Source: Gemmatimonadota bacterium (GTDB lineage: Bacteria; Gemmatimonadota; Gemmatimonadetes; Gemmatimonadales; GWC2-71-9). From it: a DNA stretch of 64,000 nucleotides. The position numbers and the translations under genes were made by a program. The first letter of the stretch is position 1; each line of letters opens with the position of its first letter. Location of the stretch: contig JANYKV010000151.1 of assembly GCA_025358055.1 (NCBI GenBank), forward strand, positions 1 through 64,000, read 5' to 3'. The notes under the pieces were generated by a model. It saw only the letters and a list, made by a program, of their open reading frames with translations. It had not been told where the DNA came from and did not search any database. This document shows, in pieces, positions 38,484 to 48,598 of this stretch.

Positions 38484-40223
38484 TTGGTGCCCCTTCATAG
38501 ATCGGCTATCGTGACTTCTCCGCCCCTTGCTCGGGACCTTGGACCAGCCTCCACGCCGCGGTTACCCCCATCCGCTCCAGTGTTGGCGCTGGTCCTCCTG
38601 TCTTTAGCGGCCTCGGTGACCAATCTCGGCAATCTCTACACCTACGACGACATCCCGATTATCCGGGATAACGTCTCGATTCACAGTCTGGCTGCGCCAT
38701 GGCACTTCTTCGCCGAGGGATACTGGCCTCCGCCTTTTGACCCCAGCGTGTACCGGCCGCTCGCGATATTCGAGTTCGCTATCCAATGGGCAATCGGCCA
38801 CGGATCCCCGATCGTCTTTCACGCGGTGAGCGTCCTACTCCACCTCGGCCTGGTCTTGGCTGGGTTCTGGGTGGCGCGGGCCCTACTGCCATTGGGTGCC
38901 GCCTGGGTGGTCGGGGCCTTCTTGAGCGTGGACCCTGTGCATGTGGAGGCGGTGGCCATCGGAGTCGGACAACCTGAGCTCCGAGTCACGATGCTGACCG
39001 CGATAGCCGTTGCGTTATATGTACGGTGGCGACGGGAGTCGGGACCTGGCCTCACCTGGTCCCGTCGGGCGGCGCTCGGCGGCCTCTATCTGGCCGCCTG
39101 CCTCACCAAGGAGCAGGGCTTCATGTTGGCTCCCCTCCTCATCGCGGCCGAGTGGCTCCTCGTGACGGACGATCGTCCTTGGACCAAGCGGGCTGCGGAA
39201 CTGCGGCCCACCTATTTGTGGTTGGCCCTTGTTGGGGTGCTGGTCCTCACCGTCCGCATGAAGGTCCTGGAAGGATCTTTCGCCGGCGGGGATCCGGCGC
39301 CGATCCTGCAGGGGATCACCACGGGAAGACGCCTCCTTACAATGTTAGGGGTTGTGCCCGTGTGGGCGCGCTTGCTCTGGTGGCCCGCCCATTTGCAGAC
39401 GGACTACAATGCGAGCGAAATCGTCGCGGCCACCGGATGGGGCGTCGGGCAGGGCGTCGGGACGGTCATTCTGTCGCTCGCGGTGTATCTAACGGTCCGG
39501 ACCCATCGAGCCCGACCCGCCGTCAGTTTCGGACTCATCTGGATTGGCCTGGCACTGCTTCCGGTGAGCAATGTCCTCGTACCGACCGGGATCATCGTTG
39601 CCGAGCGCGCGATGGTTCTTCCCAGCATTGGTGCGGCGCTGGTCGTGGGAGGGTTGGTGCCGGATCTCGGGAGCGCGCTCGGCCGCCTGCCCCGCATCGC
39701 AACCCTCCTGACGGTGGCCCTGTTCGGGGCCCTTCTGGTTTCCGCTGCGGCGTTCAGTGCCTCCCGGCAACGGGTTTTTTACAACCAGATCACGTTGTTC
39801 CAGGACATGCTGATCAACGCACCCAAGAGCTACCGATCATATTGGGGATATGGTGAACTCCTCGCGAAGGCGGGAAACGCATCAGATGCGGAAGCAACGC
39901 TCCGGCGAGCCCTTTTCTTTTGGCCAAAGGACCCTAGGGTCTACGCGACCCTAGGAGACCTCTATCGCAACCGCGGACTTTGCCGCCCCGCGATTGGGGA
40001 GTACCGCAAAGGACTGGCGCTGGCACCCGGCCGCCAGGAAATCCGGGGTCCACTGGTAGTATGTCTACTGTATGAGGGCGAGTATGCGAACGCGAGCGCG
40101 CTCGCCCGGGGCGGAGTTGCGGTGGGACTGGATGCGCCGAAATTCGTGTACCTCAAGCGGCTTGCTGATAGCGCCCTCACGGTGCTCGCCCCTCCACATG
40201 CGGTGAAAGTAGCCCTTCGATAG
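38484..40223 (+). CDS. GT-C type multi-pass membrane protein with C-terminal TPR region, TMTC-like (copy 1)
   Basis: Extracytoplasmic loop 1 motif YTYDDIPIIRDN, ~10 TM segments, C-terminal TPRs. Start uncertain (TTG 38484 or GTG 38511). Confidence 0.75.
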   Translation: MVPLHRSAIVTSPPLARDLGPASTPRLPPSAPVLALVLLSLAASVTNLGNLYTYDDIPIIRDNVSIHSLAAPWHFFAEGYWPPPFDPSVYRPLAIFEFAIQWAIGHGSPIVFHAVSVLLHLGLVLAGFWVARALLPLGAAWVVGAFLSVDPVHVEAVAIGVGQPELRVTMLTAIAVALYVRWRRESGPGLTWSRRAALGGLYLAACLTKEQGFMLAPLLIAAEWLLVTDDRPWTKRAAELRPTYLWLALVGVLVLTVRMKVLEGSFAGGDPAPILQGITTGRRLLTMLGVVPVWARLLWWPAHLQTDYNASEIVAATGWGVGQGVGTVILSLAVYLTVRTHRARPAVSFGLIWIGLALLPVSNVLVPTGIIVAERAMVLPSIGAALVVGGLVPDLGSALGRLPRIATLLTVALFGALLVSAAAFSASRQRVFYNQITLFQDMLINAPKSYRSYWGYGELLAKAGNASDAEATLRRALFFWPKDPRVYATLGDLYRNRGLCRPAIGEYRKGLALAPGRQEIRGPLVVCLLYEGEYANASALARGGVAVGLDAPKFVYLKRLADSALTVLAPPHAVKVALR

Positions 40224-40224
40224 C

Positions 40225-41853
40225 ATGAAGAATTCACGGTCGCGGCTACTGCTTCTGTTGGTCGGGGTGCTCGCGATCGCGAGCACTGCGTCGAGCCTGC
40301 GGAACGGGTTTGCCTACGACGACGTACTGATCGTTGAGACCAATGCCCATGTTCACACTCTCGCCTCACCCTTGGCGTATCTGCATCAAAGTTATTGGCC
40401 TGCGGAGAGTGGCCCGGCCGGATACCGACCGCTGACGATTTATGCGCTGGCGATTCAATGGTGGATGGGGCACGGATCGCCAACCATCTTCCACGCGACG
40501 AACGTCCTCCTCCACGTTGCCGTGACCTGGGTCTTCTTGTTGTTGTGCTTGGAATTGATTCCGATCGGACCGGCCGGAATCGCCGCGGCGGTCTATGCCG
40601 TGCACCCGATCCACTCCGAGGCCGTGGGTAACGTTGTGGGACAAGGCGAAGAGTGGATGGCCCTCATCACCAGCGTGGCGGTTTTGGTATATCTGCGCGG
40701 GCGGGCGCGGGGCAGGCTTTCTTGGAGGACCCAAGCGATTGTGATCGGATGTGCCGTCCTCGCTCCCCTCGCCAAGGAGCAGGGCCTCATGTTGCTCGGT
40801 GTGCTGGTGGCGGCTGAATGCACCGTTGTCACCGACAGTAGGCCGCTTGCGACCCGGTTTCGAGAATTGCGCCCCTTGGGACTCTGGCTGATCATGGCGA
40901 CGGGACTCGTCGGACTGCAACGAGACTCGGTGGTCCATGGCCTCGCCTCCGGTCCACCAGCGTCGGTATTCCGTGACGTGGGGTTCCTCGAACGACTCCG
41001 GGTCATGTTGGGAATCGTCCCCCAATGGGGTCGGTTGTTGGTATGGCCCGAACGACTGCTCTCGGTCTATAGCCCCCCGGCGTTCGGGGGGGAACCCGGC
41101 TTCGGGGGGCCGCAGATGCTCGGGGTGGCACTCCTCTTTTGTGGCGCCGCTGTGTTCGCGGTGACTTGGCGGCGAAGGCCGGTGATTGCGTTCGGAATCA
41201 GTTGGGCCGCGATCAGTTTGCTCCCCGTCGCAAACATCCTATTTCCTTCTGGATTTCTGATCGCCGAAAGGACCTTCTACCTACCGACCGCCGGCGTGTT
41301 CATTGCCTTCGGGGCGGGAATTGATTGGATCGCGACGAGGCTGGCCGACCGGCGGAGAAGGGGCCTGCTAGTGTTGGCCTCTATCGCGATGGCTGCGTTG
41401 ATCATCATCGGCGCGGTACGGAGTTCAAGCCGAATGTGGGTTTGGAAGAACAGCGGCACCTTGTTCGCCACCACCGTGAAGGACTCCCCGAACAGCTTCA
41501 TGGCCCATTGGGATTACGGTCGCTATCTCGCGATGTCCGGTCGGGAACGCCAGGGACTCAACGAGATGCGAATCGCCGACTCCCTCATCTCCGATCATCC
41601 CCGGCTGGTTGAGGAGCTGAGCCTCTGGGTTCGCAAACTGGATGGGTGCGAGGCGGCCCTGCCTTATTTCCGCCGCGAGGTACAGCTGGAGGGAGAATGG
41701 CCGGTGGGTCGAAGCCGCTTGGTATTCTGCCTTCTGGAATTGGGCCGGGCGGAAGAGGCGAGCGCGGTGGCGCACGAGGGGGTAGCGCGCGGACTGCCGG
41801 CGTTTGCCCCGCTGGCAAAGAGGGCGGATAGTCTGCTCCAACGACCGCAGTAG
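40225..41853 (+). CDS. GT-C type multi-pass membrane protein with C-terminal TPR-like region, TMTC-like (copy 2)
   Basis: FAYDDVLIVETN; YRPLTIYALAIQWWMGHGSPTIFHATNVLLHVAV parallels copy 1 YRPLAIFEFAIQWAIGHGSPIVFHAVSVLLHLGL; 1 bp between genes. Confidence 0.75.
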   Translation: MKNSRSRLLLLLVGVLAIASTASSLRNGFAYDDVLIVETNAHVHTLASPLAYLHQSYWPAESGPAGYRPLTIYALAIQWWMGHGSPTIFHATNVLLHVAVTWVFLLLCLELIPIGPAGIAAAVYAVHPIHSEAVGNVVGQGEEWMALITSVAVLVYLRGRARGRLSWRTQAIVIGCAVLAPLAKEQGLMLLGVLVAAECTVVTDSRPLATRFRELRPLGLWLIMATGLVGLQRDSVVHGLASGPPASVFRDVGFLERLRVMLGIVPQWGRLLVWPERLLSVYSPPAFGGEPGFGGPQMLGVALLFCGAAVFAVTWRRRPVIAFGISWAAISLLPVANILFPSGFLIAERTFYLPTAGVFIAFGAGIDWIATRLADRRRRGLLVLASIAMAALIIIGAVRSSSRMWVWKNSGTLFATTVKDSPNSFMAHWDYGRYLAMSGRERQGLNEMRIADSLISDHPRLVEELSLWVRKLDGCEAALPYFRREVQLEGEWPVGRSRLVFCLLELGRAEEASAVAHEGVARGLPAFAPLAKRADSLLQRPQ

Positions 41854-41874
41854 CTAGCACCCACCCGGGAGCGC

Positions 41875-43773
41875 TTACCTCCAAAGGGCTATGACTCCGT
41901 CTCGCCAGACCAAGGTCATCGCGGTGAGGGGTGGCGGCGGTCGCCGGTCGCGAGGCTGCTCGATCGCGAGGTATGCGCAAGGAGGGCCAGGCACAGTCGC
42001 CGGAAGCCAATCCCGCGATGCATTCTCCACTTGCACATGCTGGAACTGTACGTTGAGGCCGCGCGATCGGACCAGAGCCCAAAGCGGGTACTCGGCTGAA
42101 TCGTATCCCGACTTCAGCGCAACGAACCGGCAACCTGCCTGCGCGAGGTCATCCGCCGCCCGTTGGTATGACGCCTCCAAGCTGGGGCGGGCGGCAAAGT
42201 ACTGGTCCTCACGGGAGGCAAGGAACACACGCGGAACCCGCCGACTTTGCTTCGCGGCCACCGGCAACATCGGCCTCGTTTCGTTCGTCAACAATGCCGG
42301 TACGGCTGCCAAAGCGATCGAGAGGAGCAAGATGATTCGGGCGCGGGGGGCCGGCCCGAGCAGGCTCAGGGCAACGGCCGGACTCAGGAGCACGAGCGTC
42401 GGTAGTTGAAACCGTGCCGCGAAGGGTTGCCAACGAACCATCATAGCGAGGAGGAGGTACCCGAGCCACACCGCGGCGAGATACCGCAGCAGACGAGGAT
42501 GTTTGCGCCGTTGAAGGACGACCACGCCAGTGGCCACCAACCCCAACAGGAAGTGGAGCGGGCTTCCAGCGACATCCTCATGCACGCTGAGCGGGATGAT
42601 CCGAAACCCGCCAAAGTAGGGGTAGAGTTGCCGGAGGTCGATGTCGAGCACGGAAGCGTGAAGCGCGGCGATCGCCTGCATCACAAAATGATTCACCGCC
42701 TGCCAAGGCGTTGCGAGCTGCAGGGACGCGTGGACTATGAGACTGGAGATGGCGGTCCCAACAGTCAGTGGGGATAGCCGAAGCAGCCGTTGGGTAACCG
42801 GACTTCCAAACGGGTTGTGATAGACGGCGAGGTTTCTGTAGAGTTGACCGGCATTCAGCACGAGAAAGCAAGCACCGATGACCCCAACGGCGCGCAGCGT
42901 GAAGCCCCATCGCTTCTCGCGAAGAGCTGGGCCCAGGAAGACCAGGATCCACCACGGCACGAAAAAATACGCGGTGCCTTTGGCGCTCACCGCGAGCCCA
43001 GTAGCCAGCCCCAGCCAGATCATTGATCGCCAGCCCCATGATGGCACTCGGACTTGGCGAAGCGCGAGAGCGACACCGCACGTGATCCAGAATGTGGCGA
43101 CGAGGTCGGTTTGAGTCGAAGTCGATTGAACTATCGCAGTCGGCATGCAGGCCACGAGGAGTGCCGCGAAGAGGGCGTGCCGAAGGGTTCCACCCAACGA
43201 GCACGTCACGTCGGCAACCGCCACCAGGCTCCCGACGTACCCAAGCCATTGAACCATGTTGGCGAGCCGGTCTGCCCCGAAATCGAGCAGTTGTAAATGC
43301 AGGACGAGAAACTCGCTCCACGGGTTGAGCCAAAGCTGGCGATCGATATTGGTCGCGTACGGCGCGAGAGTCTGATCCGACATCCAATGCGTCACCCGGC
43401 TCATATGATATGTCATACCGTCCCATGTATTTGGGGCGGATACGATGGCAATGATGGCGGTGAGAATCACGGGAACGGATATGGCGCCGAGCAGCACCCC
43501 CTCCCGGAGATCGAAGGTCGGGCGGCGGCGGACCACCCCCGCGGACCTCAGGCGCCACCACTGGACGGCGACACCGGCGAGGACACCGAGCCAGAGGATC
43601 AGAACCGGTACTATTTCTAAAGCACTCATGGCAGAGAGTGCCTCGGTGCCGAGAGCGACCACGACCCCAAACAACAAAGCACCGCGAAGAACCGACTCGC
43701 GAACGCTGGCCCCTCCGCGGTGGAGCACTAGAATGAGACCGCCCAGGGCAATCAGCGGCAGGATACCCATCAA
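41875..43773 (-). CDS. GT39-like integral membrane glycosyltransferase
   Basis: Multi-TM; WDGMTYHMSRVTHWMSDQ...NPWSEFLVLHLQLL loop characteristic of polyprenyl-P-sugar GT-C enzymes. Confidence 0.7.
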   Translation of the reverse strand: MMGILPLIALGGLILVLHRGGASVRESVLRGALLFGVVVALGTEALSAMSALEIVPVLILWLGVLAGVAVQWWRLRSAGVVRRRPTFDLREGVLLGAISVPVILTAIIAIVSAPNTWDGMTYHMSRVTHWMSDQTLAPYATNIDRQLWLNPWSEFLVLHLQLLDFGADRLANMVQWLGYVGSLVAVADVTCSLGGTLRHALFAALLVACMPTAIVQSTSTQTDLVATFWITCGVALALRQVRVPSWGWRSMIWLGLATGLAVSAKGTAYFFVPWWILVFLGPALREKRWGFTLRAVGVIGACFLVLNAGQLYRNLAVYHNPFGSPVTQRLLRLSPLTVGTAISSLIVHASLQLATPWQAVNHFVMQAIAALHASVLDIDLRQLYPYFGGFRIIPLSVHEDVAGSPLHFLLGLVATGVVVLQRRKHPRLLRYLAAVWLGYLLLAMMVRWQPFAARFQLPTLVLLSPAVALSLLGPAPRARIILLLSIALAAVPALLTNETRPMLPVAAKQSRRVPRVFLASREDQYFAARPSLEASYQRAADDLAQAGCRFVALKSGYDSAEYPLWALVRSRGLNVQFQHVQVENASRDWLPATVPGPPCAYLAIEQPRDRRPPPPLTAMTLVWRDGVIALWR

Positions 43774-45788
43774 TGGAGCGCCAGCAGAGAATCGCGGGAG
43801 ATGGCAACGAAGGCGAGGTGGCGGTTCTTGCCCGTTCGGATCTCGGTGAGCAGGTAGGTGGGCCGGCGCGGGTACTCCATAACGAGTTTCGCGTTTCGCT
43901 CGTGGAGGTCACGCGCGTAGACGTTGTTTCCCCTGCGCGCGAGGAGAATCGGAAGGAGTAGCGCATAGCCGGCGCGATCTTCGTTCACCCGTCGGGTACA
44001 CCGCTCCGAGTACGTGCTCCCGGGCAGAAAGCGCTCCGTGCCATCGGGCGAGAACGGACTGGGCACCAACCGTGCGGAGTCGGCCTCTAGAGGTCCGAAC
44101 GCGTCGTTCAAAGCGCTTACGGATTGCTTCGGCTGATTCTCCAGCGCTCCCAGTTGGGTTTCGATCGCGCACGCATCGGTAAAATGATAGATCCGTTCGG
44201 CCTGGCTCCGAGGAATCCCGAGCACCCACATGCGCGCGAGCAATTGCGCTCCCCAGCTTTCGCGGACGAACACCAGGGCGTCCCGAACATCGTCCTTCGC
44301 AGCCAGGCTATCGATCGGCCACCGACTCTGGGGCAGAAGCGCGGCATTCTGCGCCACTCGAATCGGGAAAAGGGTAGTCACGCCGAGCGCGATCGCAGTG
44401 ACCGCTCCGAACGTGGCGGTCCGTCCCATGAGTGGGGCCGGGAACCGCTCACGGAGGGCGCCCAAGCTCCGGGCGGTGAGCAGCGCCAAGAGCGGCGCGA
44501 TGGGATATAGAAATCGCGGCCCGAGGTAAAACCCGTCGTGCCAGTACATGAAGTAAAGGATCACGAGCAAGGAGCCGGCCCACAGGAGGTAGCGCTCCAC
44601 GGCGGAGAACCGTCGCGCGAATCCCAAAGTGATCATGGCGGGGACGAGGGATGGAATGGGTAACTCGAACAGATACGTCTGCAGCCTGATGAGGTACAGG
44701 TTGATGAGGAGGAGTCCTCGAAGTGGCGTGTGGGGCTCGCCCCATGGGGTCCGATGAAAGCCAATGCCCATGCTCTTACCCCACAGCAACACGTACCCGA
44801 GGAGGAGGGGGTCGCCAGTGGTGCGTGCGTTGACCCACAGGAACGCCGCCATGGGAATCGCGATACCAACTCCCGCGGCGACCAGATCCCGGATTCGGCG
44901 ACGATCTCGCACGCCGTTCCAGAGCAACCACACTCCGGCAGGAAGGGCAAACGCGAGGGCGTCGGAGGGTCTGGTGGCGCCCGCGGCCCCAAAACCAATC
45001 CCTCCCAGAAATGCGGCCCACATGCGGGGACTCGACGCGCGAGCGGACCGAACCGCTCCAAGCGACCCGAGCAACAGCCACATAAGCGCCGAGACGTGAT
45101 TCATGTGGGTGCCGGACATGAACACTACCCAGGGAGCCAGGGCGAAGAGCAACAGGGCGGCAAAACGCACGGTCGCGGGGAGGTCAGTTTCCCGCAGTAG
45201 CAACCCGAACAGAAGCACGGATATCGCCCCGACCACGGGGTTGATCAGCCAAGGTGAACCAAATAACTCGCCAAGGGCGAGCAGTGCGGAATGGCCGGGG
45301 GGAAATTGAGAAAAGACTTTGTCGGCGGTGACAACCACGTTCGGCACACTAAAGAATTCAGGATATCGGGAGGCCGGTTCGTACAGGTGGCCTAGGGCAT
45401 AGGTGCGAGCCTGAAGCGCTTGCACCATCTCATCCAGATGGAGCGCGCGCGCGTCGAACACCCACAGCGCCACCGCGACGTAGCATCCGAGGGCGAGCAA
45501 CGACGCCAGCCAGAGCATCCAGGAGCTCGGCATGGGGGTCAGTTGTTGGAATCGGTTCAACGCTCCGTCTCGCCACAACCACGGGAGCCAACGAGAAAGA
45601 ATGGCGAGAACAACCCCGAAGCCCACGACGATCGCAGAACCGCTGAGCCATCCCGAAACCACGGAGGCATACCATGCCGCGGCGAGAAGGCTGGGGACGA
45701 TGTTGATGAAAGGAATGAACCCCAACAGCAGAAGAACGAGCGCCGCGACACGGGCAAGAATCGGCCTCGGCAACCCGGGGCCGTTCAC
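43770..45788 (-). CDS. GT39/GT83-like integral membrane glycosyltransferase
   Basis: Multi-TM; HLDEMVQALQARTYALGHLYEPA...FSQFPPGHSALLALGELFG. GTG 45788 placed just after the upstream stop (TAGcGTG); the ORF track starts at 45854. Confidence 0.7.
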   Translation of the reverse strand: MNGPGLPRPILARVAALVLLLLGFIPFINIVPSLLAAAWYASVVSGWLSGSAIVVGFGVVLAILSRWLPWLWRDGALNRFQQLTPMPSSWMLWLASLLALGCYVAVALWVFDARALHLDEMVQALQARTYALGHLYEPASRYPEFFSVPNVVVTADKVFSQFPPGHSALLALGELFGSPWLINPVVGAISVLLFGLLLRETDLPATVRFAALLLFALAPWVVFMSGTHMNHVSALMWLLLGSLGAVRSARASSPRMWAAFLGGIGFGAAGATRPSDALAFALPAGVWLLWNGVRDRRRIRDLVAAGVGIAIPMAAFLWVNARTTGDPLLLGYVLLWGKSMGIGFHRTPWGEPHTPLRGLLLINLYLIRLQTYLFELPIPSLVPAMITLGFARRFSAVERYLLWAGSLLVILYFMYWHDGFYLGPRFLYPIAPLLALLTARSLGALRERFPAPLMGRTATFGAVTAIALGVTTLFPIRVAQNAALLPQSRWPIDSLAAKDDVRDALVFVRESWGAQLLARMWVLGIPRSQAERIYHFTDACAIETQLGALENQPKQSVSALNDAFGPLEADSARLVPSPFSPDGTERFLPGSTYSERCTRRVNEDRAGYALLLPILLARRGNNVYARDLHERNAKLVMEYPRRPTYLLTEIRTGKNRHLAFVAISRDSLLALH

Positions 45789-45789
45789 G

Positions 45790-46506
45790 CTAAGAGGACC
45801 GGCGTCGAGGCGGGAACATGTTGAACCGGAGGATGTGAACGAACGCGGCGACACCGTCCTTCCATCCGATTTTCTTGCCTTCGGCGTAGGTGCGTCCGGA
45901 GTAGGAGATGGGCACCTCCCAGACCCTGGCTTGCGCTTGGGCCAGGCGGGCGGTGATTTCCGGCTCGAACCCGAACCGATCCGTAGTGAAAATGAGGGAC
46001 TTCATCAGGGGTCCCCGGACCATTTTGTAGCAGGTCTCCATATCCGTGAGGTTCAAATTCGTGAACATGTTGGAGAGCGTGGTGAGGGCGCGATTTCCCA
46101 AGGAATGCCAGTAGTAGAGAACGCGATGATCCCCGCCGAGGAACCGGGAGCCAAATACGGCATCCGCTTTGCCTTCCATGATAGGGCCGAGCATCCGCCC
46201 GAATTCGTGGGGGTCGTATTCTAAGTCCGCATCTTGAACGACGATCACATCGCCCGTGGCGTGCTGAATTCCGGTCCGAATGGCTGCGCCTTTCCCACGG
46301 TTTTGAGGGTGGTGCACCACCACGTCCACCAGGCCTTCGGCCTTGAACCTATCGAGGATGGCCCCGCTGGAATCGACCGAGCAATCATTGACCGCGATCA
46401 CCTCCATCGGGAGCGGGACGCTTCGGAGCACCGTGAGAATCTTCTGGAGGGTGCGCTCCTCGTTGTAAACCGGGATCAGGACGGAGAGGCGCGGGATATC
46501 AGTCAT
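45790..46506 (-). CDS. GT2 family polyprenyl-phosphate glycosyltransferase (DPM1-like)
   Basis: [51 protein letters not shown]. Confidence 0.9.
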   Translation of the reverse strand: MTDIPRLSVLIPVYNEERTLQKILTVLRSVPLPMEVIAVNDCSVDSSGAILDRFKAEGLVDVVVHHPQNRGKGAAIRTGIQHATGDVIVVQDADLEYDPHEFGRMLGPIMEGKADAVFGSRFLGGDHRVLYYWHSLGNRALTTLSNMFTNLNLTDMETCYKMVRGPLMKSLIFTTDRFGFEPEITARLAQAQARVWEVPISYSGRTYAEGKKIGWKDGVAAFVHILRFNMFPPRRRSS

Positions 46507-47228
46507 GGCACCGTCCCGACCGCGATCAGAGACTGGCCGAACGGCAGGGGGATAAAACGTTCAAATCGGAGCAAAGGGACCAATGAGTCGAACGAGCGCA
46601 ATTGGGCCAAAGGAATTCGCTTTTGTTGGCGCACGCAGGCGTTGATCCACCACCCGATCGTGCCGATCCGATTGAACCAGGTCAGGCGTTCGAGCTGAAG
46701 CCCCGCAGAATCGAAGGCCCGCGCGAGGCGCTCTCGGCTGTAGCGCCGGAAGTGTCCAAGCTCTACGTCGAGGGACCCATAGACGGACTCGAGGGCAGGC
46801 ACCAGGATCACAACTCGACCGCCGGAACCCATCAGAGCCCCCATCGCGATGAGCGATTCGACATCGTTCTCGATATGCTCGAGGACGTTGAGTGCAACCA
46901 CGGTGTCTAGTCGATAGGGGCTGAATCGTTCGGCGGCGGAGTGATCCGGTAGGACGAGGGACTCCACGACGAGGTCCGGACGACTCCCAAACCGGATGCG
47001 CAGCTGGTCGCGATACCAAGGATCCATATCGGTGAGAACGAGGAGTTCGATCGGCCCCCCGAGCAGGTGCTCCGACATGTTGCCGATCCCGGAACCCACC
47101 TCCAAGATCCGTCGGCCGAGAAAGGGGGCAATTCGCTCGTACTGCCAGGCGTTGTAGCGCGGGGCGGCGGACATGATCTCGAGCGTTTCAGCGCCGGCGG
47201 CATCTCCCGGCAGCGTAGCATCGGTCAT
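46503..47228 (-). CDS. Class I SAM-dependent methyltransferase
   Basis: [36 protein letters not shown]. Confidence 0.88.
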   Translation of the reverse strand: MTDATLPGDAAGAETLEIMSAAPRYNAWQYERIAPFLGRRILEVGSGIGNMSEHLLGGPIELLVLTDMDPWYRDQLRIRFGSRPDLVVESLVLPDHSAAERFSPYRLDTVVALNVLEHIENDVESLIAMGALMGSGGRVVILVPALESVYGSLDVELGHFRRYSRERLARAFDSAGLQLERLTWFNRIGTIGWWINACVRQQKRIPLAQLRSFDSLVPLLRFERFIPLPFGQSLIAVGTVP

Positions 47229-48598
47229 GCGACGGGCTGTTCTTCGTACCGGCTGAGTTTGCGATAGAGCGTCGACGGATCGATTCCGAGCACCTCGGCG
47301 GCCCGGGTCTTGTTGCCTCCTTCCGATTGGAGCACCCACATGATATAGGCGCGTTCAATGACGTCGAGCGCCGGATTGATCGAGGAGCGCTCGGCCACGA
47401 GCGGCTCCTTGCGGCGTCTCGTGATTCGTTCCGGCAGTGCCTGCGGCTCGATCAGATCACCCTTGCTCAGCACCACCGCATGTTCCAGCGCGTTCTGGAG
47501 TTCGCGGACGTTGCCGGGCCAATCGTACACCATGACGGCATCCAGTGCGTCGGATGACAGTGCTTTCGGGGTCGTGGATCGTTCGGAAGCCAATTCCTGG
47601 AGAAACGCGTCGATCAACAGGATCAGATCGTCGCGCCGCTCCCGGAGGGCCGGGAGTTCGAGCGCAATCACGTTGAGGCGATAGAACAGGTCGGATCGGA
47701 AATTCCCCCGCCGGACTTCTTCCTCGAGATCTCGATTGGTCGCCGCGATGATACGCACATCCACCGGAATCGTTTCCGTAGCGCCAACCGGAATGACCTC
47801 ACGTTCCTGGATCACCCGAAGCAGCTTGATCTGCAGCGAGGGGGGCATCTCACCGACTTCGTCCAGAAAGAAGGTGCCGCCTCGTGCCGCCGCAAATAGG
47901 CCCTGCTTGTCTCGCACTGCGCCCGTAAATGACCCCTTGACGTGCCCAAACAGCTCGCTTTCCAACAGATTCTCCGGGAGCGCTCCACAATTGATTGAGA
48001 GGAAGGGTCCGTCGACTCGGTTGGAGAGATTGTGAACATACCGCGCGATGACCTCTTTGCCGGTTCCGCTCTCACCTTGGATAAGCAAGGTAGATCCTGT
48101 GGGGGAAACGACTTCTGCCAGCCGAAGCACGTCCATAAATTTCTTGGATTTGCCGATGGGGCGCTGGACCGAGGTCTTCTCCCGCCGCCGGATGTCCTGT
48201 TTGAGTTGTTTGTTTTCGACCCGAATCAGGCGATACTCGCACGCGCGGCGGAGAATGACCAGTAACTCGTCGTTTGAGAACGGTTTCTGGATGTAGTAGA
48301 ACGCGCCCTGATTCACGGCTTGAATCGCGGTTTGCAGCGAGGCTTGTGCCGTCATCAAAATGACGGGCGTCATCGGATCCTGCTCCTTGGCCGCCTGCAA
48401 AATATCCAGTCCGGTCACCTGCGGCATCCGGACATCGGTCAGGATGATGTCGTGATTGCCCGTCCGGATCTGTTCCAGTCCGGCCTTCCCCCCTTGGGCA
48501 GTCGTGGCCTCGAATCCTTCCTTGCGGAGAAGGATTCTGAGGGTGTCCAGAATACCGGACTCATCGTCGACCACAAGGATCGAGGCTGGTTGCGTCAT
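47225..48598 (-). CDS. Sigma54-dependent response regulator, PilR/AtoC-like
   Basis: [47 protein letters not shown], Fis HTH. Confidence 0.93.
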   Translation of the reverse strand: MTQPASILVVDDESGILDTLRILLRKEGFEATTAQGGKAGLEQIRTGNHDIILTDVRMPQVTGLDILQAAKEQDPMTPVILMTAQASLQTAIQAVNQGAFYYIQKPFSNDELLVILRRACEYRLIRVENKQLKQDIRRREKTSVQRPIGKSKKFMDVLRLAEVVSPTGSTLLIQGESGTGKEVIARYVHNLSNRVDGPFLSINCGALPENLLESELFGHVKGSFTGAVRDKQGLFAAARGGTFFLDEVGEMPPSLQIKLLRVIQEREVIPVGATETIPVDVRIIAATNRDLEEEVRRGNFRSDLFYRLNVIALELPALRERRDDLILLIDAFLQELASERSTTPKALSSDALDAVMVYDWPGNVRELQNALEHAVVLSKGDLIEPQALPERITRRRKEPLVAERSSINPALDVIERAYIMWVLQSEGGNKTRAAEVLGIDPSTLYRKLSRYEEQPVA

